The position numbers were made by a program, and so were the translations under genes. Under the pieces are notes generated by a model. It saw only the letters and a list, made by a program, of their open reading frames with translations, was not told the origin of the DNA and did no database searches. Positions 48,015 through 59,664 of a DNA stretch of 64,000 nucleotides are shown here, piece by piece. This DNA comes from Auriscalpium vulgare. Lineage: Eukaryota > Basidiomycota > Agaricomycetes > Russulales > Auriscalpiaceae. The stretch spans positions 372,001 to 436,000 of the forward strand of contig JAHBBC010000006.1 in assembly GCA_019915015.1 (NCBI GenBank). Direction: 5' to 3'. The first letter of the stretch is position 1. Every line of letters begins with the position of its first letter.

Positions 48015-49900
48015 GGCTATGGTGGGTTTGGGCGATCGGCGCGGGTTCGAGAAGAGCACAGGGCTTCTGAGAATCAAAGCACATCGTTGCACTGGCCTTT
48101 AAGTATGCGAAGATCGCACGCGGAAGTCCGCGCGGTGGTATGCGCCAAAACACCATGGGGAGCTGTTCTTCCACAGCCAACACCGACATCTGTCTCAAGT
48201 CGTGCGCAGTCGTCGCGTAAGGCGGCAATGGTTTCCTAAAATGTGAAAAAAATCAGCTGCAGTTCTACTACGGAGAGCGTGGCACACACCCGAAGCACCG
48301 TCTAAGGGATTAAGTCGGTTAGAGTTCGAGAAGCTCCTCCAGAAGTCCGAGAGACCCATCGCAAACACCGAACACCGTGTTATATTGTATTTGATCAAAA
48401 TGCTCCGTGTACATGGGCGTTCAAGTGGGTTGATCCGAGGCGAACAACCGTGTCTCCCGGGCCGCCGCATCTCTAGGAAAGTGACAGCCGGCCTCGCGTA
48501 CCCGCCTACACCCCATGTCAATACGAGTACTTTGAAGCCACTGGATCTCTTACGCACACCGAGTTGCCACGTCATACATAGATACACCCCCAAGAGACGG
48601 TACTGCCTGGCATAGTGATGTCGCTTGGCAAGGAGTCCAACAGGTGCTGGATTGCACGGCCAGATACAATACGTACGACACCGGAAGTCATATGGACAAA
48701 GCCGGGAGCTTCGTGGCACCGACGGGCACGGAAACCAGACGACATCAATGTTTCGCGTTTCGTGCCAGGGGGTATCTGTCAAGGGATCCACATCTTCATC
48801 TTCAAAAGACGGGGACCACTCGGGGACCGCGTCAAACAGCACCGCAGCACATAGACGCCTAAGAAGTGTCAAATTGCGAAAACGACTCAGACGTGGTGCT
48901 GACCTACCGCTAGCTAGTCAATTCACGACCATGTATTGACGATGCGCGAGCGATTCCATTTGGTGCAATGGTGTTGGTTGAGATGAGAGTTAAGAAGCGT
49001 GGATTGTGGCGTGCAAATGAGCCCCGGCAAACCCCGAACGAGATCGCTGGCGAGCAGTCTGCGACTCCGAGTCTTTCCTCAACGACTTGCTTAGCTTGGT
49101 GGAACAGCGTCACGAGAAAGTCATAGGGACGCATTGATTGCAGGTGAATATTCACTGAATATTGTACGTCAACTTACGGCCTCCTTGATGTCAGTGATCT
49201 TCCACATGCCCTTGATTTCTCTCAGTCTCTCGGCTGGCGGGCGGACCAGCTTATGCCCTCGGGGCGAGGGACGCAGCCGATTCGGAGCCAACAGATATTC
49301 GCGTATGTCAGAGAACAACCATGACGAAACCATGGAGGAGAGACCGGCATACGCACAGTCATGCATAACGGACCGGCCATCGCTCACTCAACGGCAGATG
49401 CTAATGCCGGACATAACTCTCAAACCCGTTCTCGTGAACCTCCTGTATATTGGTGTCGGCATTTGGGGAGACGATGGGCCATTTGCTACTCATTGCTAGC
49501 CTGGCGAGCCAGCAACCCTAACCCAAGATCCCAATAGAAACCTAACCCAACCTCATTAGGCGCAAATTGGTGAGCTGTTGCTTTGTCGACTCGTCAGTCG
49601 TAGACTTAGTGCCACCCAAAGATAGAGGCGATTTCAATCTGGCCATGGGACAATGAAAAATCGACGCCAGCGACCTACGCGAGTCGTCATCGTCGATTGA
49701 TAGAAAAGCGCGTATGTCACGCACGGTAATTAGAGCGTGACGTCACGCGACGTGTTGTATGTGCATGTTTGGACGTTCGGGCTTTGACGCGGTTCCTCTT
49801 TCTCTTTGTCTTCCCCTCATTATAAGCCTCCGCTCGCCGTCGCTGTCCTCTTTTGTCCTTTTTCTCAAGCCACCACTACAGCGACCACAAGCTAGCAAGT
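48015..49900. other. Oxidase promoter and unrecognised minus-strand fragments
   Basis: Holds the promoter of the leftward oxidase and several protein-like minus-strand pieces. About 49322-49180 reads EYLLAPNRLRPSPRGHKLV and ERLREIKGMWKITDIKEA, ending at a GTAAGT donor. About 49130-48990 reads SMRPYDFLVTLFHQAKQVV. About 48850-48760 reads FEDEDVDPLTDTPWHETRN. They may be exons of one unrecognised or decaying gene, but I could not join them in frame. Confidence 0.3.
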
Positions 49901-50848
49901 ATGCCCCGCGCAGCCCTCCAAGACCTCCCGTTGGACCGCTTTCTCCCGCCGCCGACGGGCCCCAACATCCCCGCGCGCCCAGCGAGCCCATTCAAGCACC
50001 CTGGCTTCTCGCAGAAGCGGCCGCTCTCTCCAAGCGCATCGTCAGTGCCTTTTAGCCCAGCCAAACGTCGTATCCTGGAGCAGGAGGGCCTCCTGTCACC
50101 GCCGAAGAGCCCCTTATCTGGTGGCTCGTCAGGTCGCTACGCGCCAACCTACTTCCACGCACTCGTCAGCGGGCCCGACAGCCCTTCTCGCAGACTCGAC
50201 TTCGGGGCTGCGAAAGGGGCAGGCACGGTGTCGCGCGCCGGGAGCTCGACATCAGACTCCTCCGGCCCAGCCACGCCGCCCCCGTCCTCTGCGCGCTCTA
50301 GGGCTTCCCGCACTTCGCCAGCCACACCCACGAAACACACACGCACATCCCCGCGCCTGGCGGCGTCGCAGACCGTGCGGATAGGGCCGTCGCCCCCGCC
50401 ACGGACGCCCAAGGCCCGCACAGCGCGCATCCCCTCTCCGTCATCCAAAGCCAGCACGATCTCCCCATCGCATTCTCGCACAACCCGTGCAACGTCTCCG
50501 CCTCCCATGCTCGTGCCGCGCGAGCTTCCCCCGCGTCCCGATCCCCAATCGGTGCATCATCCCGGCTTCGACGTGCACCTTGACACACATATAGTGCTCC
50601 CCAGCACGCGCGATAAGGAAAAGCGGCGTGACAAGGACGGCGAGGGCAGGGATATAGAGAAGGAGAATGTGCCACCGCGGCGGACACGGCGAGAGTCGAA
50701 GGATGCTGGCGTGCAGAAGGCGGAGAAGCGAGGCGCGGGGAGCCCGGGGAAGGAAAAGGCGACGCCGAGGCGGTCGGCACGGCTTAGCGCAGGACTGTCC
50801 GAGTCAAAGAGGAGGGACCGGCGGCGCAGTGAGCAGGGGGTTGTCTAG
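49901..50848 (+). CDS. Disordered Ser/Pro-rich protein with a KEN box
   Basis: Single exon, 315 residues; the first ATG of the frame at 49901 (MPRAALQDLPLDRF) was chosen over the longer non-ATG opening. Nearly all of it is low-complexity Ser/Pro/Arg with many proline-directed phosphosites (SPAKRR, SPPKSP, TPTKH). The one ordered-looking patch is HHPGFDVHLDTHIVLPSTR (~225-245). It is followed by EKENVPPRR, a KEN-type APC/C degron, at about residue 253, and by basic nuclear-localisation stretches (PRRTRRESK, KRRDRRR). No domain recognised. A nuclear, cell-cycle-regulated protein is inferred from CDK-like sites plus KEN box. Confidence 0.65.
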   Translation: MPRAALQDLPLDRFLPPPTGPNIPARPASPFKHPGFSQKRPLSPSASSVPFSPAKRRILEQEGLLSPPKSPLSGGSSGRYAPTYFHALVSGPDSPSRRLDFGAAKGAGTVSRAGSSTSDSSGPATPPPSSARSRASRTSPATPTKHTRTSPRLAASQTVRIGPSPPPRTPKARTARIPSPSSKASTISPSHSRTTRATSPPPMLVPRELPPRPDPQSVHHPGFDVHLDTHIVLPSTRDKEKRRDKDGEGRDIEKENVPPRRTRRESKDAGVQKAEKRGAGSPGKEKATPRRSARLSAGLSESKRRDRRRSEQGVV

Positions 50849-51329
50849 GCAGATTTACGACCACCCCGACATCGCGGGACTTGACATTCTATCTCCACCT
50901 CTCGATTTGTCCGCCCATTTCCTACATTTCACGACTCATATACCTGCTGTTTATCTATCCTTGAACCAGCTGCAACGCGCTTTGCTTTTCTTGAGTTCTC
51001 AATGCTTCGTCGCTTCGTGACTTTATATTCTGGCTTGAGCCCATGTTATCGCTCCAACTCGCACCTCTTGCCCGCATGCCAATCTTCCGTTGCTTACAAG
51101 CGTTGAATTCGATTCATTGTATAGTGTTCGTTGGCGGAACGACTGCATCTTCGGACAACTCGTGAGTTCTTACATATGCTCCTCAATTATCACTGCATCT
51201 TGCGAATGGCAGCAGATACTACATAGCACTGGCCAGACCTATAGTGTAGTCTGTCCTTTGCTACTATGCATGGCGCCGCGTGCAGTTTCCATTCCGCTGG
51301 TAGCCCTCTAGTGCAGGCCTTCTTCTTCT
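50849..51329. other. 3' flank, no gene
   Basis: 3'-UTR-like sequence after the KEN-box gene; nothing coding recognised. Confidence 0.4.
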
Positions 51330-51770
51330 GAAGCCTATGGATCAGCCTCCTTCGCCTTACACTCCGCCCACGCGGTGCCATGCTTGTACCACCGGAGGTC
51401 AAGAACCGTGTCTCGCGTGTCCATGATCCCCAACGTCTGCGGCTTCCACATGCCCTTCCTATGCTCCGGCGGGATCCAAAACAGCGCCTCCAAATTCGCG
51501 CCGCGCACCCAGCCGTCATCACGCAGCGTCGAATTGTTGCTGAAGATGCCCTCCTCGTCGACAGAGCAGTACTCCACGCCGTGCTTCTACAGCGTGAAGT
51601 CCCGCGGCCACGTCACGCGCTTACCCGGGCACAGTGTCCACACTGCGACGGACTGGTCGGCGAAACCGCTGACGACGCGGCGCGAGATGGCGACGCTAAG
51701 GATCTTGTCACTGAATGCAAACGACCCAACACGAAAGTGGACGCAACTTATGTCAGCGGACTCGGCATTC
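51330..51770 (-). pseudogene. Relic of the C-terminus of a WD40-repeat (NLR-type) protein
   Basis: Reading leftward, VGSFAFSDKILSVAIS and VVSGFADQSVAVWTL form the end of a WD40 blade. TWPRDFTL is then cut by a TAG stop, after which the same frame continues KHGVEYCSVDEEG, STLRDDGWVRGANLEALFW and IPPEHRKGMW. The DDGW....LFWIPP.HR tail is typical of C-termini of mushroom NACHT/WD40 proteins (recall, not search). The internal stop and the lack of any upstream blades mark it as a fragment. Confidence 0.55.
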
Positions 51771-51785
51771 GCCGTGGACCGCCCC
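51711..51785 (+). repeat. Left copy of a ~75-bp inverted repeat
   Basis: Nearly identical, as reverse complement, to 53346-53422. Both contain the 20-base run AACGACCCAACACGAAAGTG or its complement. They lie at the edges of two WD40 relics. Confidence 0.7.
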
Positions 51786-51837
51786 CGAGACTCTCAACAG
51801 GCACTAGGCACTGGCGATGAGACCTGAGATCTGAGAC

Positions 51838-52480
51838 CATGGCCTCCTCCTGGACCTCTTTCCTTATGTCAGATACACGATCACGTGCAATGCCAGCTCG
51901 CAAACCGTTGTCCAAGTCAACGAATGCAAAGCGCGCAGGACAAACTGGCGGAAGGAGAATGAGCAGAAGAAGAAAAGGCAGCCAGACCTCAGCAACAGTG
52001 ATGCGGAGGATGCGGATGAGCACGCAGCTCTTGTTGTCATCACGCTAGGTGACTTCCTCACCCTGCTCGGCCAGCAGAGCGATGTGATCGGGGCGAGAAC
52101 AGGACTCGAACACGAGCCGCTGCCACAGCCGGACGAAGCGGAGGCGGACATCTATGGGGATGATTCAAATAGTGAGGATGAGCAGGTGCGTGGCCGCATC
52201 GCTCTACGAAGGCATATCTGACTTAACTCCACAGACCATGGACCGGATGCACGCGCTTGCACATCGCGCGGACGAACTCAAGACGAACTGGAAGAGGCGG
52301 CGGCCATCATACGTTCACAGCTTGCTTTTCGCAACTCCATATGGATCAACAGCCTCACTAGGCCTTCTTGTACGCGATGTGCGCCGGTTTGAGTCAACAG
52401 CGCGTGTTCGCGACAACACATGGCCTGCAGGCAACGATCGCGAGGCTGTAAGGCGCTCTGCGAACACAATGGGATATTAA
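51838..52480 (+). pseudogene. Decayed coding fragments, unrecognised
   Basis: About 51888-52185 reads a charged segment (QVNECKARRTNWRKENEQ; DAEDADEHAALVVITLGDF). After a GTGCGT...CACAG junction it continues TMDRMHALAHRADE, and a frameshift then gives ELEEAAAIIRSQLAF, then a stop. It resembles proteins carried by fungal transposons but I cannot name the family. Confidence 0.35.
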
Positions 52481-52607
52481 CCACGCCCCCGTGCCGCGCA
52501 TAACTATCCGTTGTCAGGTACTCGAGGTGCGCCCCGCCTTGTGCATTCATCGCCCTAGTAGCAGTAGCGCAGTAGCGTACCAAGTCAATGCTCAGTAAGT
52601 AGTCAAT

Positions 52608-52950
52608 TCCGAGTCCACTGCATAAAGAAATTCCTGCAGCCTCGGCCTCCTACCACTAAGGTCTCAAAGTTGGCCTGGACATCCTACCAACATATCTAAG
52701 ATCCCTGGTAATTGTTTGCAATCCCAAGCTCACTCCAAATGCTGGTTCGAGCCTGCACAACTAGGTTGTTCCCACGCTCCGAGTCCGCCCCATAACACCT
52801 TCCCTGCAGCCTCGCCCTTGTACCAATAAGGTATCAAACTTTGGCATGGATACTCTACAGATATATTTAAGATTTATTGTAGTGGTTTGGCATCCCAAGC
52901 TGGCTGCCAATGCTGCTTCAAGCCTGCACTACTAAGTGTAGTCCTGTCTT
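52608..52950. repeat. Degenerate tandem duplication of a ~170-bp unit
   Basis: Two diverged copies start at CCGAGTCC (about 52608 and 52778). Each continues with CCTGCAGCCTCG, a TACCA..AAGGT.TCAAA block, a TCCCAAGCT block and GCCTGCAC.ACTA at its end. No coding potential. Could be an old MITE/SINE-like unit. Confidence 0.65.
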
Positions 52951-53345
52951 GGAAGTATCTCATAGATAATCCATACTAAAAAGAGCAACCAACTGCGTGA
53001 AGCGACTCTAAGATGTGCTCTGAAAGTTTACTTGAATATGTTCATTGTGCCCCGCCCGGTGTGGCTCATTTCGCGTCGTTGCATCTTACAGCCCCGGCCC
53101 GGCCCGGACTCGCCGGCAGGTGCATCCCGATTTTCATACAGGCCGGGGCATCTACGGCTAAGCTACAAAATGTTGGGAGCATGTACAAGTACTCTAGAAA
53201 CCTTCTTTTCCGGGGAGAAACCATTCCAAAAGCCCTTCTTTCTCCATGAACCAGTGTCGACAAAAGATCACGTGATGATTCGAATAATTTATTCGTCGGG
53301 AGTACACCCGCCAATCTTATCTGGAATCGTGCCTAGGTCCAGCGG

Positions 53346-53530
53346 TCCACGGCGATATGCCGGATCGCTGACATAAGTATCTGCGTCCACTTTCGTGTTG
53401 GGTCGTTTGCATTCAGTGATCTTGTCCGACTGGCCGCGGATTGGCCGCAACACTTAAGGGCTCTTGCGATATGGTGTCCCATATCAGTATCGTCGCGTCT
53501 TCGCCGCCGGAGATGAGCGGGCGGCGTGCT
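53346..53530 (-). pseudogene. Second WD40 relic with right copy of inverted repeat
   Basis: Reading leftward from 53530: RRPLISGGEDATILIWDTIS, a clear single WD40 blade (GGEDATILIWD), which then runs into the ~75-bp inverted repeat (53422-53346). No neighbouring blades, start or stop context. Confidence 0.5.
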
Positions 53531-54583
53531 CACATATCTTCGGCCTGATGTCGTTCTCGAGTGGCCCGCCGACCCTCGGCCCGCGCCGCCTTCTGGTATG
53601 CGCCTGGCTCCGCAAGTACTCATGCCCCAGTTCATCCCGCCACGCCTGCTCACTCAACGACTTTGGATGTGCTCGTGGACGATGCGCAATGCGGACGCGC
53701 GAGGTTGGCAAGCGAGCGACTTTGAACCAGAGACGCTCTCCGATTTCAATGCCCCAGAGCTAGACGTGCCGCGATTGAAAGACCTTATGGACACAACAGT
53801 GACGCCAACGCCTTTCACGAACCAGCTGTGGCGTGTTCAGGACCTTCGCAATGGCGGCACGCTGTGTATGCTCGAGCTGCTCATCGCCGCCATGCGGTCC
53901 AACGAGTTGTCTTCCCACACTCATCGTCGCAGACGTCGTATATAGGCACCTTCAAATCCATCACCTCGTCTGTTCAAAAGGATGTATGCACACAAAACGG
54001 TCTCTTATCCATTCTCCGCGACGTCATCCCAATGTCAACGGACGCTCAGGCGACTGATACGCTTCCCGCATACATGATCTACGAGCTCATCAACCTGGCG
54101 GGAAGTGTGTATAGGGATTCAAAGGGGTCCCACGTCACCGAAGCTACCAAGCTGATGACGAATTTGCCAATCTGCTGAGCGAGTCGGAGGAAAGGGAAGT
54201 CGTGTACCGGACATATTGAGATCACTGGCACCCCCGGTCTCGGCCGGCGCTAGATGATTCGTGCACTTCGGGAACTCTTACTTATGTCTGTTTTTGTAGT
54301 AGTCGTAATCTGGATATAGCCAAAAGAACTAACCTTGTTGACTGATGTTTCGACACGGCGGCGAGTGAGATACAGGCTTGACGAGGAAGTCCTGACTGAA
54401 TATATTGCCCAGAGCAGTGTGAGAGCAAATGAGGTAGAGTACAAACAGGCCCGTCGAAAGATTTTACAGGCGGCGCCCTCAGGCCAATCGTTAGAACAAT
54501 AAGTCATGACATCGCAAAAAAATATGCTCCTTTTACTGGATGATTGGCGATGCTTTGCAAGCATATGATGCAAAGTGAGATGA
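53531..54583 (+). other. Unrecognised coding-like fragments
   Basis: A plus-strand frame to about 53945 (FEPETLSDFNAPELDVPRL; TNQLWRVQDLRNGGTLCML) and a second to 54178 (QNGLLSILRDVIPMSTDAQ; PAYMIYELINLAGSVYRD) look protein-like but do not join in frame. They may be a decayed gene or transposon passenger. From 54180 to 54583 I see nothing but the 3' flank of the helicase gene. Confidence 0.3.
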
Positions 54584-56201
<1,618 letters not shown>

Positions 56202-56340
56202 GGCGAATGAGAGCGAGTAGGCGGACGGAGTGAAGACAGAGGCAGCCGCGCTCGGTTCGGTTGTTTGCAGCGGACTTTCAAAACCAGATACGCGCGCGTC
56301 GACGTCCAGTTGTCTCTGCTCATCGTCTTCGACAGCGACC
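56202..56340. promoter_or_regulatory. 139-bp bidirectional promoter, FAL1 / SF3A3
   Basis: The two start codons diverge at 56201 (-) and 56341 (+), so transcription starts and both 5' leaders fit in 139 bases. Co-regulation is likely by geometry. Confidence 0.6.
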
Positions 56341-58157
56341 ATGGACTCTCTGATCGAGGTGCAGCGCCAAAACCACGAGCAGATTGAGCGCTATGAGCGC
56401 GCTCTCTTTACCATTCTCTCTCGTCCTTCAAACGCACACCAGACGCGTGTGCAGAACGACCACAAGGCCGCCCAGCTCCTCGACCGCATATCCGCGCGCG
56501 TGTCCGCCCTCAACAGTTCCTACCAGGACCAAGATGCGCGGACGGCCGAGATAGACTCGCTCTCCGCTAGGAGCCAGCAGAACGATCTCTCGGAGTTTTA
56601 CTCGAGGTTGGGTAAAATTCAGGAGCACCACAACAAGTATCCTGATGCTGGCGCAGATGCGTTTGCACTCGAGATCGCCTCGTTCATGGAAGAGTATAGT
56701 CCTGAAGACTATGAGAATGAGGAAGAGGTTGAAGATCGTGCGTGTGCCTTCAATCACAGTCGTCACCGTCGCTGAATCTTCCTGTAGCCATCGGGAACAT
56801 CTTTTCTGGGGAGGAGGTGTACGGGAAGTACCTGGACTTGTATGCGAACCATACCGCGTACAACAACCTCAAAAACATCAGCAAACGTGTCAGCTACCTT
56901 CAGTATCTTGACCTGCTTATGGCGGCGCAGTCTGCTCCTGTGCATTCAGAACTACCGAAGGACGCAAGACTCACAAAGGACTATGAGCTGTACGTCGCCT
57001 GTCCAAAGCGGAGTGCCTATGCTAACGTGGCATAGCTACATCCTGTCGCTGCAAACATACCTCACATCCTTCATGCGTCGGACACAACCACTTGTCGACG
57101 TCGATTCACGGCTGTCTGCTGCAGGAGCCATCTTTGACAAGAATTGGGAGGATGGCGAGATTGACGGTTGGAAAGAGGCAAGCAGCTCAAAATCTCAAGC
57201 GAATGGGAATGGGTCAGCGGACGGGATATGGTGTTCTGCATGTAAGCACCAGTCGCCCATTGTGTGTCTGCTTTTAACCCGGTGGTTTAGGTCAGAGGAT
57301 GTACTCGAAGCAGACCGTCTACGACGCGCATCTGACCTCAAAAAAGCACATAAAAGCAAGCGCCAAGCAGCACACAGACGCTCCTCCACCCACAAACCCC
57401 AACGGCCCCCCCTCCACCGCCACGCCGCCCCCTCCTTCCACATCCAAGGACAAACATCGCTCCGCCGCACGCCTCACTCACTTTTGCTCTGCCCTTCTCG
57501 ACGACCTACATACCATCCTCAACGACACCAAGTCAAATGTTGAGCGCCGGTTCTCACTGACAGCGCGCGAACGCGAGCAGGAGCTGCTCGAGCAGTCGAA
57601 GCCCCCGCCCCCGCCTGCGCCGACAAACGCGAATGGGGAAGCCCCGGAAGAGGAGGAAGAGGAAGAGCGTATCTACAACCCGCTCAAGCTGCCACTTGGA
57701 TGGGATGGAAAGCCTATCCCGTATTGGCTGTACAAGCTCCATGGTCTGGGTGTTGAATACCGCTGCGAGATTTGTTCGGACCACGTCTACATGGGCCGGT
57801 ACGTCAATATTCAACTGGATGTGCGCTGTGTGCTCATTCTGAGCAGGAAAAACTTCGATCGACATTTCCAAGAGTCGCGGCACGCCTTTGGCATGCGGGC
57901 GCTCGGCCTTCCTAATACGAAGCACTTCCACGAGATCACTCGGATCGAAGACGCGCTCTCCCGTACGCATAAAACCCATAGTCTTGCTCATCGCATAAGC
58001 TAACCTAGACATGAATCTGATAGTCGCAGAAAAGTTGAAGCAAGAAGGGCGTCACGAGATATTCGAGCAGGAGACCATGGAGGAGCTCGAGGATGAAGAG
58101 GGGAACGTCTACAACCGCAAGACGTACGACGATCTCAAGAAGCAAGGGCTGATTTGA
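56341..58157 (+). CDS. PRP9: Splicing factor 3a subunit 3 (SF3a60/Prp9)
   Basis: Exons 56341..56737, 56788..56989, 57036..57241, 57291..57798, 57847..57962, 58030..58157; 518 residues, in frame. It starts [20 protein letters not shown], the conserved N-terminal helix. The middle holds [12 protein letters not shown] first C2H2-like zinc finger reads [19 protein letters not shown] then H. The C-terminal domain has [20 protein letters not shown], the second finger [20 protein letters not shown] and the family ending [19 protein letters not shown] plus KKQGLI. SF3a60 is part of the U2 snRNP 17S particle and is needed for branch-site recognition in prespliceosome assembly. A Pro-rich insert (~275-300) is longer than in animals. 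Confidence 0.94.
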
Positions 58158-58446
58158 CGTTTGCGTTCCTATTTCTTCGTGTACTGGTACCCTTTATTAT
58201 CTGCTCCTCCTCGGCTTATATGCTTTCGTTCCAAGACACCGTGCCATGCGGCCTGAGCGTGTCTGTTATCTCTTCCAAATCTCTTCAGTGGCTGTAGATT
58301 TGGAGTCAGCATGATAGTGTCGTGATGTTCTGAAGCCGAGACCATGCGCGCAAAACGAAGCGGCCGAGCTGCCGGGTCCGGATACATCCGGTCGCCCATG
58401 GCCACGACTTTCGGACTCGTCGAGTTACCGTGACTGTACAAACAAA

Positions 58447-59453
58447 CTCGACGCAGCACGACCGCGACAGAGTACGACACGTCTTCATAGCAAACAGGAC
58501 GCTCACATGTCGGACTTCCCTGCGCTCCCTGGCTTCTACCAGGCTCTGTTCCTCTACCTCGAGCCCAGTGAGTGAGTTTACGCGGTTGAAGCGCATCGCC
58601 GACGCAGTTAACCTCAGTCTCGACCATCCTCCCATTCTTCATGGTTTGGCTTGTTCCCGGAGCCGCCTGGTTTCACCATGAGCTGATCCCCGACGCGACA
58701 CCAGCGCCCGCTGCGCTTGACGACCGGACGACGATGGCCATCTGGCAACTCGGCAATTGTTCGTGCTGCTTCCCTGGCTTTCGGCATGGGAAGCTGGGTT
58801 GACCATATCGCAGGCTACCTTTTGCTTGGAATGCTCTCAAGTTTTGTGTTTCGGGCCGTGCGCGATGCATTGCCTGAGAACCCGGCGGCCCAAGAGAGGA
58901 TCCTCGGGGCCAGCTTGCTCGCCATGGCTATTGCAGATGTACGTTCCTGTTTGTCTCTGCGGTCCCACTGGAGACCGAATTAACTTCATGTGATTGTTTA
59001 GGCAACTCAGTGGGTTTTATTCTCTCGGCTCGCCTGCGGAACACGTATTTAGTTGGCTAATGCATCTTCCTTCAGCATCGGCGCGACATTCGCCGGTCTA
59101 CCAGAATATCTCAGGTACACTCCCCAAGCATGGAACGCAACGACCCACGGAAACATCAGCTTCGTTGTTGTTCTCCTGCTGTCCCGGTGAGTGCCAATTT
59201 GCGACAAAGTTTGGCGCATGTACTCATCAGGCTTAAAGGACTGCATGGTTCTTGGGTATCGGCCGTCAACGGTACTACTTCGGCCAACTGTCGCCGAAGA
59301 AGTCTGTCAAGATTTCCTAAGATCAGTTGACAGAGATGACGGAAATGGCGGATGCGCTTGTCAGGTCTTCGTCAATGAGAATATTCAAGGCCGTGAGCAC
59401 AGGGATTGAGATATATATAGTGCATGTAGCTTAACGTCATTCACCCACAGCGG
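58447..59453 (+). repeat. Left copy of a ~1-kb segmental duplication
   Basis: Direct repeat of 62463-63483. It covers the 60-base upstream region, the complete DUF7704 gene with its introns, and ~130 bases downstream, ending with a scrap of P450 3' coding sequence (complement GGCCGCTGTGGGTGAATG). Confidence 0.9.
58507..59320 (+). CDS. DUF7704 membrane protein, copy 1
   Basis: Exons 58507..58567, 58618..58758, 58814..58938, 59002..59009 (8 nt), 59076..59186, 59239..59320; 175 residues, in frame. The sequence follows the DUF7704 pattern as I recall it: MSDFPALPGFYQALFLYLEP, PGAAWFHHELIP, DRTTMAIWQLGNC, FVFRAVRDALPENPAAQERI, IADATHIG, and FLGIGRQRYYFGQ near the end. Four hydrophobic helices are predicted by eye, so it should be an integral membrane protein; function unknown. 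The micro-exon supplies ATH of IADATHIG. It is a close paralogue of the gene at 62525. Confidence 0.82.
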
Positions 59454-59664
59454 CCCACCCTCACAGCTTATCTATTGAAAATATCCTGTATTCGACTTAC
59501 ACTGGTGCGGCCTGCCTAGCTGTGATGATGGGGCGTTCATATATCCATCCTCATTTCCCACACGACACCAGAGAAAGACTGATACATGTTGCATACCCTA
59601 TTAAGAGAGTCTAACGAGATGTGTACTGAGAAAGAGTATGCGCCCATCGTCAAGCTTCAAGGCC
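59321..59664. other. 3' flank between DUF7704 copy 1 and the acyltransferase
   Basis: The first ~130 bases belong to the segmental duplication, including a P450 remnant at about 59435-59453. The rest shows nothing. Confidence 0.5.

Noticed and set aside
49505..49545. CCCTAACCC-like runs resembling telomere repeats
   Set aside because: Only two imperfect units, with no tandem array; likely chance.
52070..52110. GTTCGAGTCCTG on the minus strand resembling a tRNA T-arm
   Set aside because: The flanking bases do not pair into a T-stem and no D-arm, anticodon arm or acceptor stem is found.
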